From positions 12,754,470 to 12,818,469 of the forward strand of contig NC_049991.1 in assembly GCF_000003815.2 (NCBI RefSeq): 64,000 bases of DNA. The letters run 5' to 3'. The notes below the pieces were generated by a model, which worked only from the letters and a program-made list of their open reading frames with translations, was not told the DNA's origin and did not search any database. This stretch comes from Branchiostoma floridae. Its lineage: Eukaryota; Chordata; Leptocardii; Amphioxiformes; Branchiostomatidae. Positions 23,860 to 36,128 of the stretch are shown here, in pieces. Position 1 is the stretch's first letter; the number at the start of each line of letters is the position of its first letter. The translations under genes were made by a program, and so were the position numbers.

Positions 23860-26800
23860 GGGGGGGCTGAGATTTATTGGGGCCTATAGTAGAATGACTA
23901 CATGTTTTTTTAAAATGTTTACCATATTGAGGACAATAGTTATATGTAAATTAGTCATCTCGTTTGTTCTGTCATCAGCAGGTAGTCAGCTTCCCCGCTG
24001 TTGATTGGTTGGCATCGAAGAGACCGGTCAAGTTGTTTTGATCTCCCCGTCAAGAGCCTTTGGTCAACATTCTGTTGCAACATCCTGAGTAAATCCTCCC
24101 TTTGGACCGAATGACGGGGCAAAAGTGCACGACACTGCAAAATCAGACGACACATGTCCAGCATGTCAAATCCTGATTGGTTCACCCAAACGAGGCTGCG
24201 ATGTCACGTGATAAGCGCCTCCAAAAGACATGGAAACCCCAGCGCCGAAAAGAGGGCCTTACTGAATCAGCAGCCGACTTATATAGAGAAATTCTGACTA
24301 CGTAACGTATTAAGATCAACAGTACAATGTCTAAACTCAGCGGTATGTCACAAACAACCTCTCGTGTTTGAAGCAAACAGCCCTATCAGATTAGTCTACG
24401 TCCCATGCAAATAAACAGGTAGCTCATATTGCACGCAGGCATATATTGATTGCTATTTTTGGCAGTACGTTGGTATTTTATTATTAAAAAACAAGAACAA
24501 GCACAACGAGAAAGAATTTTCTAGATTGTATTAGCCGCGCCTCTGTCAATGACGTCGACGAAAACCTTCTTTTATAGACATTTTGAAAAATATCTTTCAC
24601 GTGAACTTTTTGCAATATGTAACGTTACCCTGTCTCCCATCGTTGCCTCCGAGGCATATTTAACAGTGGTAAATGTCAGAAACTATCTTTTAGGACCTGT
24701 TGATTCCTTGCACACAATCCGAATGCACTATTCCAATGCGAAATATGCTCATCAAACAATTTGTGTCACCCAAACCGTGCATCACAGTCTAAAGTTCAAG
24801 ACAAAGAGCTAGCTATTGATATGATCTGGTTGTCAATTTTTAGCAGGTTAAACTTTGTTGGATTGTGATGCCTGTTCTGAGATAATACTTGGGCATAGAT
24901 GAGGGTTAAGAATATTCACCCAAAACCACTTTCAACTCGGTTACATGTTACAGAAACAGGTTACATGTATACAGTATACTAGATTTCATAAAAGATCAAT
25001 ACCATACGATGCTATTGAGACATGATTTCTGCACACACGTGTCCGCCTGTAACACAGACTCAAGTTGTTGTTCATTCACAACGTACAGACCGGCACGTAC
25101 GCAGAAAACTCACGTGGGTCATATTTGTCGTACTATGTCAAGTCAGGGGTTGTTTTTCGGCTAGGAAGTGGTAAAAAAATGCTGATCACTGCATGTTTTT
25201 TGTTATTTCTGACGCCTCATATTTCTTCATCTAAGGAGATCATGTANNNNNNNNNNNNNNNNNNNNNNNNNNNNNNNNNNNNNNNNNNNNNNNNNNNNNN
25301 NNNNNNNNNNNNNNNNNNNNNNNNNNNNNNNNNNNNNNNNNNNNNNCTCGCAAGGTCGCGTGATGCGATGGGGACTCGAGCTCGTCTAAGGTTTAGTGTA
25401 GAGGGGTGCGTGATGTTAGCTGGTTTATTTATATCAGTTGTATCTTATCCCAGTCTCTGATAACCCCTATGATGGTCAGGGCAGCCAGTGGTTGTTGTTT
25501 CCTGTTTCCTCTATTAAATAGCTGGCGAGTATGTGTTTTCTGGTGGGTTAAACTTTTAAACTTGATTATGGAGGGGAAACATCGTAACCGCCCGTCCGTC
25601 CACTCCGTCCGCTTGTCCCTTGACCTCCAGGTCGTTGGGGGGGGGGGGGGTCAAGGTAGACATTAAGATAGAGTATCCAGCAGTATGTAATTCTTTATTA
25701 ACACGTACAAATAAACTACTATGATTAAATGTTACTCTATACCTTTTGTGATATCATGATTGCCTCTTTCTTATGCCATAAAGTCTGGGCTTGTAGGCCA
25801 GATGGGTAGTCTACATGTACATTTCAGACATGTCAAGGGTAGGCTGATGAATTCAAAAGGGCAGAATATGCAGCAAGAAGCACGACGCGCTTCACCTTAC
25901 TCTCCAAGCAGAGATTTGACTGTAGGTATTTTTGATGTTTTTTAGGCGTTTTTATCATTTTCTTTAGTTTGAACCATTTTCTTTTTGTCTCGCGGCCAAG
26001 ACGTCAAAACACAGCCGGAGCCTAACCTATGCTTGGAAAGTACCATGTCTGACAGTTTGCATTTTGTGTCTTCAACCCCTCCCCACAACACCCCATTCCC
26101 TTTAGAGGCTGCGAGTGTGCTGCGACCACTGAGAGACCAAAGATTTGACAGATCAATGAGTTTCTCTGCTAAAGAACTCAATGTTCTTACGTGTGGGTCT
26201 TTTGCTGTCTTTTAAATCAACCTTTTACAAATTGCATCATACCCTGATCATAAGATAAAGGTCAGACAGATAGAATTTTGGTCGCTGTACGGTACGTATA
26301 CGTCGCTCAGCAATCGATGTCTAGTAGAAAGGGGAGCCAAGCATTTGACCCGCCGAGGCTAAACAGACTTGGAACTTATTTCCAGAAGTCGGACTAGTTT
26401 GTGCGCAATAAAAAAAACCTGCCTTTCCTACATACGTGAAGGTAAAAACACACCAAGACGACATTCTTGGCATGAATTGTAAATTCCGAGCCCAGCTGTT
26501 CTTTACAATGTCACTAAAACAATGTCACTGAAAACGCCTGTCCAACTCTGCACTTCAGAATATATGGCAGGTGCTGTACAAGTTGACAAGAATTTAATAT
26601 TTCATTCATCGATGTACTTTTATTAAGTACATCGTTGTATGCACAATGTGGAACGAATCATTTTGGATAATGCTACATTATCAAGTAAGAGCACGTTCTA
26701 CACTTATACCAAATGGATTTCTGTCCGTGTTGGCTCAAACAACTCCCCTTGTACTCAACAACTCAAAGGTCGCGTATATAGTCCACGTGGTTCCAAACTC

Positions 26801-27150
26801 TCTGCACTTTGGCTTTAACTCTACATCATATGACCTGCTCTGAGTGGGTTGCGTAAGGCAGACATATATTTGAACAACATATTGTCCTGGCTCGCTAATT
26901 TGCATATGTCACATTACGCCGTCTATACATAGCAGGCAGGTAGTGGTGACCCCTCAAGAACTTTGATTGAATTAATGCATATCTATTCAGTTTCTAACAG
27001 GCTAGTCTTAATCTTAGCAATATCCCAACTTCTAATATATTACCCTATTGCACTCGTATTACTGGATGCTCCGTCTGTTTGCAATGGGGCATGTACAATT
27101 TGTGTGTGTTCGGCTCAAAGCTGAAGTCTGATAGAATAGTACATGTAGTA
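23860..27150. other. Intergenic region upstream of the giant gene, with a gap
   Basis: No convincing gene. It holds a second minus-strand TATA-like site (TATATAAG, about 24279-24287) that could be an alternative or cryptic promoter, a 100-N gap at 25247-25346, a poly-G run of about 14 at 25637, and a small palindrome around 26611-26635. ORFs here are short and look random. Confidence 0.5.
25247..25346. other. Assembly gap (100 N)
   Basis: Exactly 100 N in intergenic DNA. Confidence 0.97.
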
Positions 27151-27158
27151 ATATTTCA

Positions 27159-27171
27159 CGCACGCACACAA

Positions 27172-27240
<69 letters not shown>

Positions 27241-27262
27241 CACATGCACACACACACACACA
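27159..27262. repeat. (CA)n microsatellite
   Basis: CA/CG-rich dinucleotide run of about 100 bp, imperfect. Confidence 0.9.
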
Positions 27263-27390
27263 TATAGGCAAATACACCCAAGCACACAAATCTATGTAGA
27301 ATCTATGTCACGTTAGGTGTGAAATGTAAATATGAACATGCAAGTGGTGACAGAACATTTTGCAGCGAAAGGCACGGAAAACAATAAAAT

Positions 27391-27585
27391 GTGCAAGTCA
27401 TGGTAGTAATGTTGAATTCAGTCAGCGCACTGCCTTTGAATTCTTGTTGTTTATGTCAGCTTTCTTTCTTCGGGTTAAATGACGGCCAGGTGAGAGTCAC
27501 TACCCACTCGTCGCTATGAAGCTTCACCTGGCGATATTGCTGTATATAACTAGACATATTACCAACATGGTATGTAACCACCGTA
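27391..27585. repeat. Duplicated TATA/E-box unit, copy 1
   Basis: Nearly repeated at 29955-30130. Shared parts: gtgcaagtcatg, attcagtc, gttgtttat, taaatgacggccaggtgaga, cacctggcgatattgctgta, tataactaga and attaccaacatggta. Each copy has GCCAGGTGA facing TCACCTGGC, then TATATAAC about 15 nt later. It could be a transposon end or a duplicated regulatory unit. Confidence 0.7.
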
Positions 27586-27824
27586 ACGCTTCCTCTTTCA
27601 CTTTCACAGAATACGGGCTGCGAGTTTCAGTCACATGAAAACGTTGCTGATGTGATCGGCTGCGGGAGATCCAACCACACCATCTATTGTCTATCTAACG
27701 ATGTATAAGATTGTTTCATTTGATACAAAATAGTGGCCATGGTATAAGTTTCCAAACCTTCTGACGTCTTTTCACTAACATGTCCCCATCTCATTATTAT
27801 GTTCTAAGTAAAACTGTCGTTTAT

Positions 27825-28430
27825 ATATACTTAGGCAGCATTATTACTATGTTTGGTGGCACAGAAGAAGACGTCAAATCTAGGCTTGGCAAAGCTACTG
27901 GTATGTGGCAATACTTGAGAAAATTCTGGCTATCTAAGCAAATCAGTGTACCGTTAAAGTTAAAGTTATTCCAGACTATTGTGATGCCAATAGCCACATA
28001 TGCATGTGAATCGTGGAAATGCACTGCAGAGGTAACGCCATCACTAGACACTTTCCAACGTAAATGCCTTAGGACAATCCTAGGCATCTCCTGGCGTGAC
28101 CACGTCACAAATGAAGAGCTCATGCAAAGAGCTAAGGTGGCTCTAGCCAGTGAGACAGTCAGAAGAAGAAGATTGAGATTTGTTGGACATGTATGGCGTC
28201 TATCCGACAAAAGAACAACAAAAACAGCTATGTCATGGGCTCCTAAGGGCACCCGCCCCAGGGGCAGGCCTAAAACTACACTAAGACGGACAATCTTGAA
28301 TGATGGAAGGAAAATGGGTATAAACAGTATGGAGAGCATGGCAGTAGCAGCGCAAGACCGCACGCTTTGGACAAGATATGCTCGACGAGTCGACCAATGC
28401 AACAGTGTTGCGGGAGGAACTAAGGTCTAA
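27825..28430 (+). mobile_element. 5'-truncated non-LTR retrotransposon: C-terminal part of reverse transcriptase ORF
   Basis: The open frame encodes YLGSIITMFGGTEEDVKSRL, then a region with ATYACESWK, FQRKCLRTILGISWRDHVTN, RRRRLRFVGHVWRL and RPRGRPKTTLRRT. This is the conserved thumb/C-terminal region of LINE reverse transcriptases (RTE/L2/CR1-like; clade not resolved). The polymerase core and endonuclease are missing upstream, so it is a dead 5'-truncated copy. It ends in short taaggt repeats near 28430. The frame is open from about 27780. Confidence 0.88.
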
Positions 28431-28526
28431 GGTAAGGAAAACTGTCGTACCTTTATCTAATTTTCTTTAGAAATATGAACTATGTACGTAAGGTGAAATA
28501 TTTGATATCATATTGCAGATTTGCAA

Positions 28527-28661
28527 GGGGAATACCAGGACAGGGGGAATATTTGGCGGGGCGTAAATCCCCCTCATCTAATCTTTGATGCCATTGGCTA
28601 CAGAATCTCTTGCCATTGGTCGATTTTCTCAGTATAAAAGAGGTCTAGGTTTTATTTTTCA
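28527..28661 (+). promoter_or_regulatory. TATA/CCAAT promoter of the glycine-zipper gene
   Basis: TATAAAA at 28633-28639 lies 28 nt before an initiator-like TTCAGTC (A at 28661). Two ATTGG (inverted CCAAT) boxes lie at 28593-28597 and 28615-28619. Further upstream are two near-consensus NF-kB-like decamers, GGGGAATACC (28527-28536) and GGGGATTTAC on the minus strand (28563-28572). The spacing is canonical; the kB reading is speculative. Confidence 0.65.
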
Positions 28662-29539
28662 GTCAGAGAAACACAAAGTTTCGGACGACGGTATCACCTG
28701 TACCAGTCCTTTGTGAACAGTGCGTAGGAGAAAGTCAGGTAGAGTCGTCTTTCAGTTTCACAAGCTTTGAATCACTGAGCATACGCTATCGAGTTCGCTT
28801 CCGCCGTGATCAAGTTCCATTGATATCGTGTCTTCGTCGTGATCACTGGCTACCTGCTGTGTATTTACTAGTACCAAGGACCTTGGTATTACTAAGTATG
28901 TATATGTAGCAATAGGACAGTGCCTTTATTGTTCAGTTTCCACTCACCATTTCGTATATCGAAAACTAATTATCGTTCAACTGCTCCACGATTTATCACA
29001 CGCCAGATGAGCTGATGGCATTTTTTTGTATTTGTTGTTTTCAGTTGCCGTCTAAGAGACAAAAGTACTGACCCGCACCCTGTGCTTGACCATTGGGAGA
29101 AAGGCACGGCTGGTAAGTGTAATGGTTTGTGGTAGGAAGTCTTTTAAGCTTTTCCTACAGGCTTCGAAACGATGTGGGGTGCTGAAAATCTTATTTTTTC
29201 TTCCCAAAAGTAACACATTAACCAGTGTTTTAAACAATAGATGACTCTTCGGGAAGTTTTGAAGGTAATGTGAACCCCCTGGGAAAGTCCCGGGGAAAAT
29301 ACCCTGGGGAAGTTTCTGACGAAGGGCACGGGAATCCCCTCACTGCAAAGCAAATGTTTCGTACATAACAAAGAACACACCTGTCGGTCAACTGGGAATC
29401 CGTTGTTTTCCCGTTCTCACTACCATTCAACCATACGTCATTATTGTGTTAGACTAGATCTGTGATAATTCTATGTATATACATATATATGTTTTGTTTT
29501 GTTGTGACCTGTACTTAGCTCGGTTGGGCAAAAATTAGC

Positions 29540-29641
29540 TAGCTGAGGTAACTAAACTAGGCTATGAAAAACGATTTTACTTATAGTGAGTGGAAAACAC
29601 TACAAGTAAAATCGTTTTTCATAGCCTAGTTGCCTCAGCTA
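29540..29641. mobile_element. Hairpin inverted repeat (MITE-like)
   Basis: Arms 29540-29582 and 29604-29641 are inverted copies (TAGCTGAGG..., GGCTATGAAAAACGATTTTA), with a 5-nt difference and a loop of about 21 nt. It forms a near-perfect hairpin of about 38 bp. It lies in intron 2 of the glycine-zipper gene. Confidence 0.8.
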
Positions 29642-29954
29642 GGCAAAAATGTACAATAAAGACGCGCACACGCACCCACTGACAATCACAAACCCGCATA
29701 CGCACATACGTATTCGTCTATGTTTATCAATGTGTGTGTGTGTGTTTACACAAACATATATATTCGCACATGTAAATCCAGTGTAGCATTAAAAAAACTT
29801 GGAGTTTTTTAAATGGCAGTACGTCGTTTGTGTGGGACACTGTACCGATGATACTTTAACACATGTAACAAAGCTTAGTGGTTTTATTACGCGACTGGAT
29901 AGAATAGAATCTGTGTAGGTGATGAGAAAAGGGAAAGATGAACTTTCAAAAATT

Positions 29955-30130
29955 GACGTGCAAGTCATGAATGTTGCATTCAGTCGGCTCATTGCCTCAC
30001 ATCCTGTTGTTTATGCTAGCTTACTTGATTAAATGACGGCCAGGTGAGAGTCGCTGCCCACTCAGGATTTGAAGCGTCACCTGGCGATATTGCTGTATAT
30101 AACTAGACCTATTACCAACATGGTACCTTA
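29955..30130. repeat. Duplicated TATA/E-box unit, copy 2
   Basis: Second copy of the unit at 27391-27585, same orientation, with the inverted CAGGTG pair and TATATAA (about 30096-30102) kept. It falls inside an intron of the 28661-32985 gene as modelled. Confidence 0.7.
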
Positions 30131-30905
30131 ACAGTTTCTCTTTCGCCTGGATTTGCGTTGCCCCTAGCCCTGCACTTATAATTGGTTGACTTTTGTCAAC
30201 TGCAGCATACGTACTCGGTAATTTATAGCCACCGAAAGTGGAAGCATATACGTGTCACTGAAACACTTACACTAAGTTACAGCTTTGTGCCATTCACAGC
30301 GCAGACGACGAAAGCGATCACAGCACTCCGGTCGTGTCCTCTTCAAGCTGCGTTATCAACTTAGTCCTCGGATCCAGAGTGAGTTATTCAAAAACTAGTA
30401 GTATATGGATCGTTGATCGCAAAAGTATACTGGCTGTGTCCGAACGTTTTAGGAATTTTACTTTTCTTGGCATGACCTGGCGTTGCTTCCAATCGGCCAT
30501 TCCTTGTTTGGACAGATCATTAAGTTGAATGCAGGTGTAACAGACGGCCTTCTTAACTCTTTAGCAGGTCATATGCAGCATCTTGAGCACAATGCGATTA
30601 AGCTAGTGTCTATGTCGGATATTTGGTCAACTAATTTTGCTTGTCGTCCCCAGGTAGTCTTGCTTTCACTTTTCAACCAGGGGAGACCGAACATGAAAAA
30701 CATGTCTTCGATTTGATTGGCTGTTGCTAGTCGTACGACATATTTTCATCCAATAGCGTTTATGTACGGCAAGGGCTTCCTGAGTTGCGTTTCGAGTAGA
30801 ACGGCTGAAAGAGCTGGGTACCTCTACCTTTCTCGAAAGTTAAAACATTTGCGCCCCTACTGTACATCACTTTTGAACGCCGGCCGTGTACATTTATCAA
30901 ACTAA

Positions 30906-31585
30906 GGCCATGTTGATTTGATTATATGGATGACATCCTCTGGGAACTCCAAAACTGATGCGAGCGAGCGAATAAAAAAAAGCTTGGCAAAAAAAAAAGT
31001 TGCCTTCAGTATGAAATCAAAGTGGCCAGGAAGGTTGAACATAGGACTAAACACACATAGTATGGTATACCAACAGTTAGGTGTAGAGACAAGTACATCA
31101 TACGGGTGCAAAACAGTTTTTTTTCTTCTTGGACCTATTCGAAAAAAAAAACAGACCTGAAGAAATCAGAGGAACAGGTACAAAATGTCAGCAGGCATTT
31201 GGGGTCTTACTGGGGCCCAAGAAGACAACAAGAGCGAAGTCAAGTAGAGTTTATAGTCAATTGTACCATGTCCAGGTTCAGGTCCGGACCTGTAAATGAT
31301 CCTCTGGACCTGAATTTTCTGTACTGGTACCTCCCCCTACCAACAATAGATATTTTTCCTTCTGTCCTTTCACATCTTATTCTTTGACTTTAGATTTATT
31401 TTGGCATTCTATGGCCTTTGTTATCTGTTTTCTGATCCTTTTTTTTCAATCTATGGAATATTTGTGCTCATTTTACAGCTGCTTTGCACAATTTATTGTG
31501 TGGTCAAAAACTTTTTTTTTTTTTGGAAATGGCCTAAAATTGGTGCGAGCGTGGATGTCATCCATATAATCAAATCAACATGGCC
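30906..31585. mobile_element. 680-bp Harbinger-like MITE
   Basis: A perfect 33-bp terminal inverted repeat begins GGCCATGTTGATTTGATTAT and closes at 31585. It is flanked on both sides by TAA (30903-30905 and 31586-31588), the 3-bp target duplication typical of PIF/Harbinger elements. No transposase ORF. It sits in the intron just before leader exon 31679-31794. Confidence 0.85.
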
Positions 31586-32216
31586 TAACCGATGAAAAAA
31601 AACTGATATTTTACAATTCTGTAGTCTGTAGGGTATTCGCTACGTGTGACGACAGAGTGCGTTTTTTTTACCATACAGAAATTAGCTTTGAGGAGGCTTA
31701 GCAGAGCAGGGAAGCGATCACGAGTGGAAGAGTATCTATCACGGTGCTCAAGGTAGACGTGGCCGCAACTGGTAATAGAGGTCATCTAGATCTGGTGAGT
31801 AAAACACAGACTGTATCTACTGACTTTGACACTTTTAATCAAAATAGCAAAAGTTGCAAATCGGTTTGAGTGCAAATTTCTTTCCAATTCTCTTGGCTAA
31901 CAGACTTTTAAGTGCTGCTCCAGACAAACTTATTGATTCAACCATATTTGCTCTTCTTTGATCATGAATTCACATATTTTCGTATCATAGGCACATGTAC
32001 TTCAGGTTTGTCTTAACGTTTGTCATTATTGATTGTTTTATTTTTCAAAATATGGCTTACAATGGTGCATATCAATATTATATTTCAGAAACCGATTAAT
32101 GTAAGACATACCAGAGGCAGGGTGAAGCTGACATCGCAAGGCAAGAAACCAGGCAAGAAATTCAAGCATAAAAGTGTGGAACTAATACGCACCGGCTAAG
32201 CAACCAACAAGTCATC

Positions 32217-32732
32217 ATGGCTGAGATAAAAATGATTGAGACAACGTCCTTTACATTGATGCCTGAGTTATTAGATGATATCGGGGCGGAGGCCTTGAAG
32301 CATCTCTCTAAGAAGGAGGCTGCAAAAGCCTTAGCAAAAAGAGCATGCTTGGAAATGGGTGATGATGTGATCATAGGGGGAGGGAAAGAGGTCGCTAAAC
32401 AGAATAGCAAAACTATTGGCTATTTTTTCGAGCCTCTGCTAGAAAACCCTGCCGCTACTGCGGTGGGGTTGACTGTGGGAATTGAAGCCGCAAGTTTTCT
32501 ATGGGCCAGTAGAGATGTGATTATTGAATTAAACAATGGGGCCATTTCTGGTGGTGATTGTGCCAAAGAGATCGGCAAAAATGCGGTGTCATCCGTTCTG
32601 TCAGGAAGTGGGTCCCTTCTGGGGGCCAGCATCGGTCAGGTGGTGATACCTGTGCCAGTTGTGGGGGGCGTTGTAGGCGGAGCGGTCGGAAACCTCTTGG
32701 GCAGGTTTACTGCAAAAGGGATATTTTCCTAA
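32217..32732 (+). CDS. 171-aa protein with C-terminal glycine-zipper hydrophobic segment (unknown function)
   Basis: A single-exon ORF that starts ATGGCTGAG after an acceptor at 32088, with a poly(A) signal 227 nt past the stop. The N-terminal half is a predicted helical soluble part (MPELLDDIGAEALKHL, then a Lys/Ala-rich helix EAAKALAKRACLEMG). The middle has LENPAATAVGLTVGIEAASF. The C-terminus is Gly/Val-rich (residues about 127-163: GSGSLLGASIG, VVGGVVGGAVGNLLG), a glycine-zipper pattern able to insert in membranes. No signal peptide. I do not recognise a family; similar Gly-zipper tails occur in small bacterial and animal proteins linked to membrane insertion, but that is only a resemblance. 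The promoter and UTR support expression. Confidence 0.72.
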   Translation: MAEIKMIETTSFTLMPELLDDIGAEALKHLSKKEAAKALAKRACLEMGDDVIIGGGKEVAKQNSKTIGYFFEPLLENPAATAVGLTVGIEAASFLWASRDVIIELNNGAISGGDCAKEIGKNAVSSVLSGSGSLLGASIGQVVIPVPVVGGVVGGAVGNLLGRFTAKGIFS

Positions 32733-32958
32733 ATACTATGTTTCGGAGACCGGACAGTTTCGGAGACATGAAAACATAAAGCCCCCAAACAAACCGGATT
32801 GAACATATTGGCACTCCAGTACAGAAATACACAAGTTTGTTCCCCTCCTAGCAAACCATTTCCCCCTGGGAATGATCATTTCAAAATAATCACCCAGAAA
32901 GGTTCCACATAGATTAAAACTGCTGAATTGAATGGTGTTTGCAATTCATTACTGTTAT

Positions 32959-32964
32959 AATAAA
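32959..32964 (+). terminator. Poly(A) signal AATAAA of the glycine-zipper gene
   Basis: AATAAA 227 nt after the stop codon at 32732, followed by a T-rich stretch. Confidence 0.65.
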
Positions 32965-32984
32965 GTTCAAGTATATAATTGTTC

Positions 32985-34175
32985 TCAAATGAAGCGAAAT
33001 TCCGCTTTAGTTGCCAAAACATTCCTATACGGCATTCAGATCCACCCGTGAAACATAAAACACAGCAGTTAAAAAATATAAGAAAAACAAAACAACGCCC
33101 GGCGTAGACTCACGTTTCCTGGCAGACTAAAATCATTTGATTAAAGATGTTAACGGATCAAATGCCACCGGGGACAAGTACCACCAATTGTATGACTTTC
33201 GCCTCCCCATGGTGCCAACTTGGACCTTATCTGGACTGGCGATCTAAACTTTGACACCCTAGCTTTAAGTTGGCAATGATTCAAATCATTCAGTCGTACT
33301 GTATGCGGTTGTCAGTTGTGTGTTTTCTTTTTTAGCAATATGAAAGTTGAAATACGCTTGGATCAAGGCGAAACCATATGTCCGTTTTGAAATAAATTAC
33401 GTTTGGCATTCTAAAAGGAACATTGTGTAGAGTACTATAACCTAGATCTCCTTTACTTAATACTGTTTCCTTACAAAAATATGTAACGTTGTGTGAGGTG
33501 GCATGTAGAAAAACCCTACATTTTCTTCTTCATGTATGATGGTGTTTTCTCTAGATCTGTCAATAGCCTATGTCTCATCAATACATAGCTCACGGATATC
33601 AGTATAGACGTTTCCTTCTCCAATTCTAAAGGAAATTGGAAGTTTTACTATGAATGGAAATGGTATTTTGATGATTATGCTCGTCTATTGTATTTTCACA
33701 TTTTATTGCATGTCTTGGTGAAAGGGTTTGACGTCTTGTGGTTCACGTTTGGATGTATATGTAGCTAGCTGGACAAAAATGCGATTTTGATAATTTTTCA
33801 GGCAGATTTAACTATAATACATGTACACATACAAAATAGCCTTATTCTCGGAGGATGCAATAGCATGCATTGTGTTGTGTTAGCTGAACTTATGCATTGA
33901 CGTAATTATCATAAGCATATCGAATATTGAACGTGCAAACGTTAGACGAACATGTGAATAGATGATACTTCATTATACATTGCCATGAATATGACATAAT
34001 CTTTTGACATTTTATTAGCTTGCAGTGATGTATGACATCTACCAGTATTTCTCCTGTGACGAATATACATGTATTACTAGTATGTTGTAATCGAGAGTCT
34101 TTTTTTGTGAACCTGCTCATGTTACGTTGACGTTAGTAGCAGCCCGATTTGGGTCAACTCATAGCCCGTATGCAC
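32985..34175. other. Intergenic, no gene seen
   Basis: AT-rich DNA between the glycine-zipper gene and the next repeats. ORFs are short and without family signatures. Confidence 0.6.
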
Positions 34176-34371
34176 TACTGTAAATGCAGAAATGTTCGCG
34201 GTGGATTAATGTTCGCGGTTTTCGCGGTGACCACTTCACGTCGGAACATTTTTCTATAATGATATTAGATTGCAGTCTATGGTGTTACCGCGAAATTAAA
34301 TCCACCGCGAAAAGTCCTTTTTCCCGCTACCGCGAAATTAAATCCCCGCGAACTTAAATGCATTTACAGTA
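34176..34371. mobile_element. 196-bp MITE with TACTGTAAATGCA ends
   Basis: The terminal inverted repeat TACTGTAAATGCA is exact at both ends. Inside are inverted GTTCGCGG / CCGCGAA motifs. This is a typical short non-autonomous hairpin element. Confidence 0.85.
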
Positions 34372-34486
34372 ATATCTAACTACCCGTGAAACTGGTGCAT
34401 TAGAGCTCATGAAAATACGGACGAGTGGTAATTTGAGGGCAATGTTATGTGATTTCAAGTTATATGCAAATAGCTTCTAGTATCAG

Positions 34487-34997
34487 TACAGTAGAAGCCA
34501 GTTAATGGCACAACGGATAACTGCACACTTCTGTTGATTGCACGGAATCCCAAAGTCACGTAGTGATGCGGCCCAGCTGAATAACAAATATAAGTTTATT
34601 GCAAATTCTTGCCCGAGGGCTAATTGCAAGTGACCAAAAAATGACAGAAAAAATGGCAAACAGTATAGTAAGCAACTACTGTAGTCTTATTGGGTTTGAC
34701 TTCTTTTTCTGAGACAGTGGAAGACGAAAGATCCCACTTATTCTGCAATGTGTGGGTTTTGCGACGTTAAAAGGAGAGTATACGTAACGTTAGTAGTAGT
34801 TTTATTTTTGTCTGTAAACGTGGAGAGGATGGAATTTGTTGGCTTTGTTTAGCTTTTTTCTCTATTATGTAATGGCAAATCAAATGGCATAAGACAGTAA
34901 CATAAGCTGGAGAATGAGTTTAGCCGGCAGAGGAGTGCTTTGATCTGCTTGGAGATTAATGGCAAATGGGGAGTGCAAATAAACGGCTTCTATTGTA
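34487..34997. mobile_element. MITE with TACAGTAGAAG ends, copy 2 (about 510 bp)
   Basis: The left end TACAGTAGAAGCCAGTTAAT is inverted at the right end as GGCTTCTATTGTA. Its left part matches the element at 9337-9499, so the two belong to one family with different internal lengths. No ORF is visible. Confidence 0.65.
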
Positions 34998-35329
34998 CTT
35001 AGAGTCACAACGACGCCTAGCGGTTTGGTGAAACACTACAGATTTGTGTTGTGATGTAACGCGGAACATTAAAGGCTCTGATTAGGGTTAAGGGAGTTCT
35101 GATATGGCTCTTTTTAAGTTGCTACAGTTATCAAATAAACGACAAAGGGAGGAAAATGAAGCACATTTAACTTAATTGAGGAGAAATTCTGTATGATTGG
35201 AGAATTTCTGACAAAAAATGTGACAATCATGAAAATGGTATCTGCAAACACTCTCCCAACATCCTCAGAAACCCTACTCGGACCCCAGTAAAACGCAGGC
35301 GGAAGTAAGTGTGGGTGTAAATACTAGTA

Positions 35330-35443
35330 GTTAGTAGTTCGCGGAGCTGTTCCACATTCTCAGAAGAAGCCAGGCAGTCAACACACGGTGACGACCTGAA
35401 GTTATGAAACTGGTTTGTACATAGGAACAGTCTTCAACTTAAG
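35330..35443 (+). other. FOXRED2: Possible non-coding exon 1 of FOXRED2
   Basis: A stretch ending cttaag before a strong donor gtgagt at 35444. The first coding exon has a good acceptor (38571) and 57 nt of leader, so a 5'UTR exon is expected upstream. No TATA box is obvious, and the left edge is a guess. Confidence 0.35.
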
Positions 35444-36128
35444 GTGAGTCGTGTAAAACCTGAAATGAACTCTCTTACTCTCTCATTGTTTAGTTGAGAA
35501 GTTTTTGAACGCCTTTTCCTTGTCCGGTCGAGGAAAAATGCGTTTGTGGGGTGGGGGGGCACTGACATATGGGAACTCTTTCGTCCCTGTTGCTTTGAGT
35601 TATCTTTAAAATAAACATGTTATCGAACCAATGAAATCATTAAATGTCGTTTTTGAAGGTTTACAATCATAGGCGGTTTGTTGCTGCTTTTAGTATTGAA
35701 CACTTCCAAACGAAAACCAGGCTACAGGGCCTCAAGTTACGTAAACGTTGAAAAGTTAGTAGTCTTATCATAATATGGCCGGTGGGCAACCACAGACCTA
35801 TGGCCATATGTTACGCACGACTGTCAACTAAGTTCAATTCAAAACTTGCAAATGGTTTACAAACGTTTAATATGTCCTTGTTACTGCATCAAAAATGCCA
35901 CGTGGGACATTGATACTGAACTTTGAAGTACATAGCGCCTGTCTAACTCTTAGACACTGTCTTGTGTCTTATTTCCAAAGGTTTAAAATTAGTAGCCCCA
36001 ATAGAGTAATAACATGGTTTTGTTCTGTCCCTGGATTCCATCAACTGTCACTTTATACCGTTTGTGTAACAATCTGGGCTTAGAATTAATTTGTGCAGCA
36101 CAAGGACCATAATCAAGTATCATTTATA

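Larger units (their letters stand above)
28661..32088 (+). other. Non-coding 5' exons of the glycine-zipper gene
   Basis: Proposed leader exons: 28661-28738 (donor gtagag), 29045-29112 (acceptor gttttcag, donor gtaagt) and 31679-31794 (acceptor accatacag, donor gtgagt), joining to 32089 (acceptor atatttcag). All four splice edges look good and contain no long ATG-started frame. Transcript data are needed to confirm the joins. Confidence 0.5.

Noticed and set aside
27821-28402. A 193-aa minus-strand ORF
   Set aside because: Antisense shadow of the LINE reverse-transcriptase fragment.
31703-32199. A frame open across the splice 31794/32089 coding a basic peptide ending ELIRTG, just before the glycine-zipper ATG
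   Set aside because: It has no ATG and begins after an in-frame stop; treated as leader sequence rather than an upstream protein.
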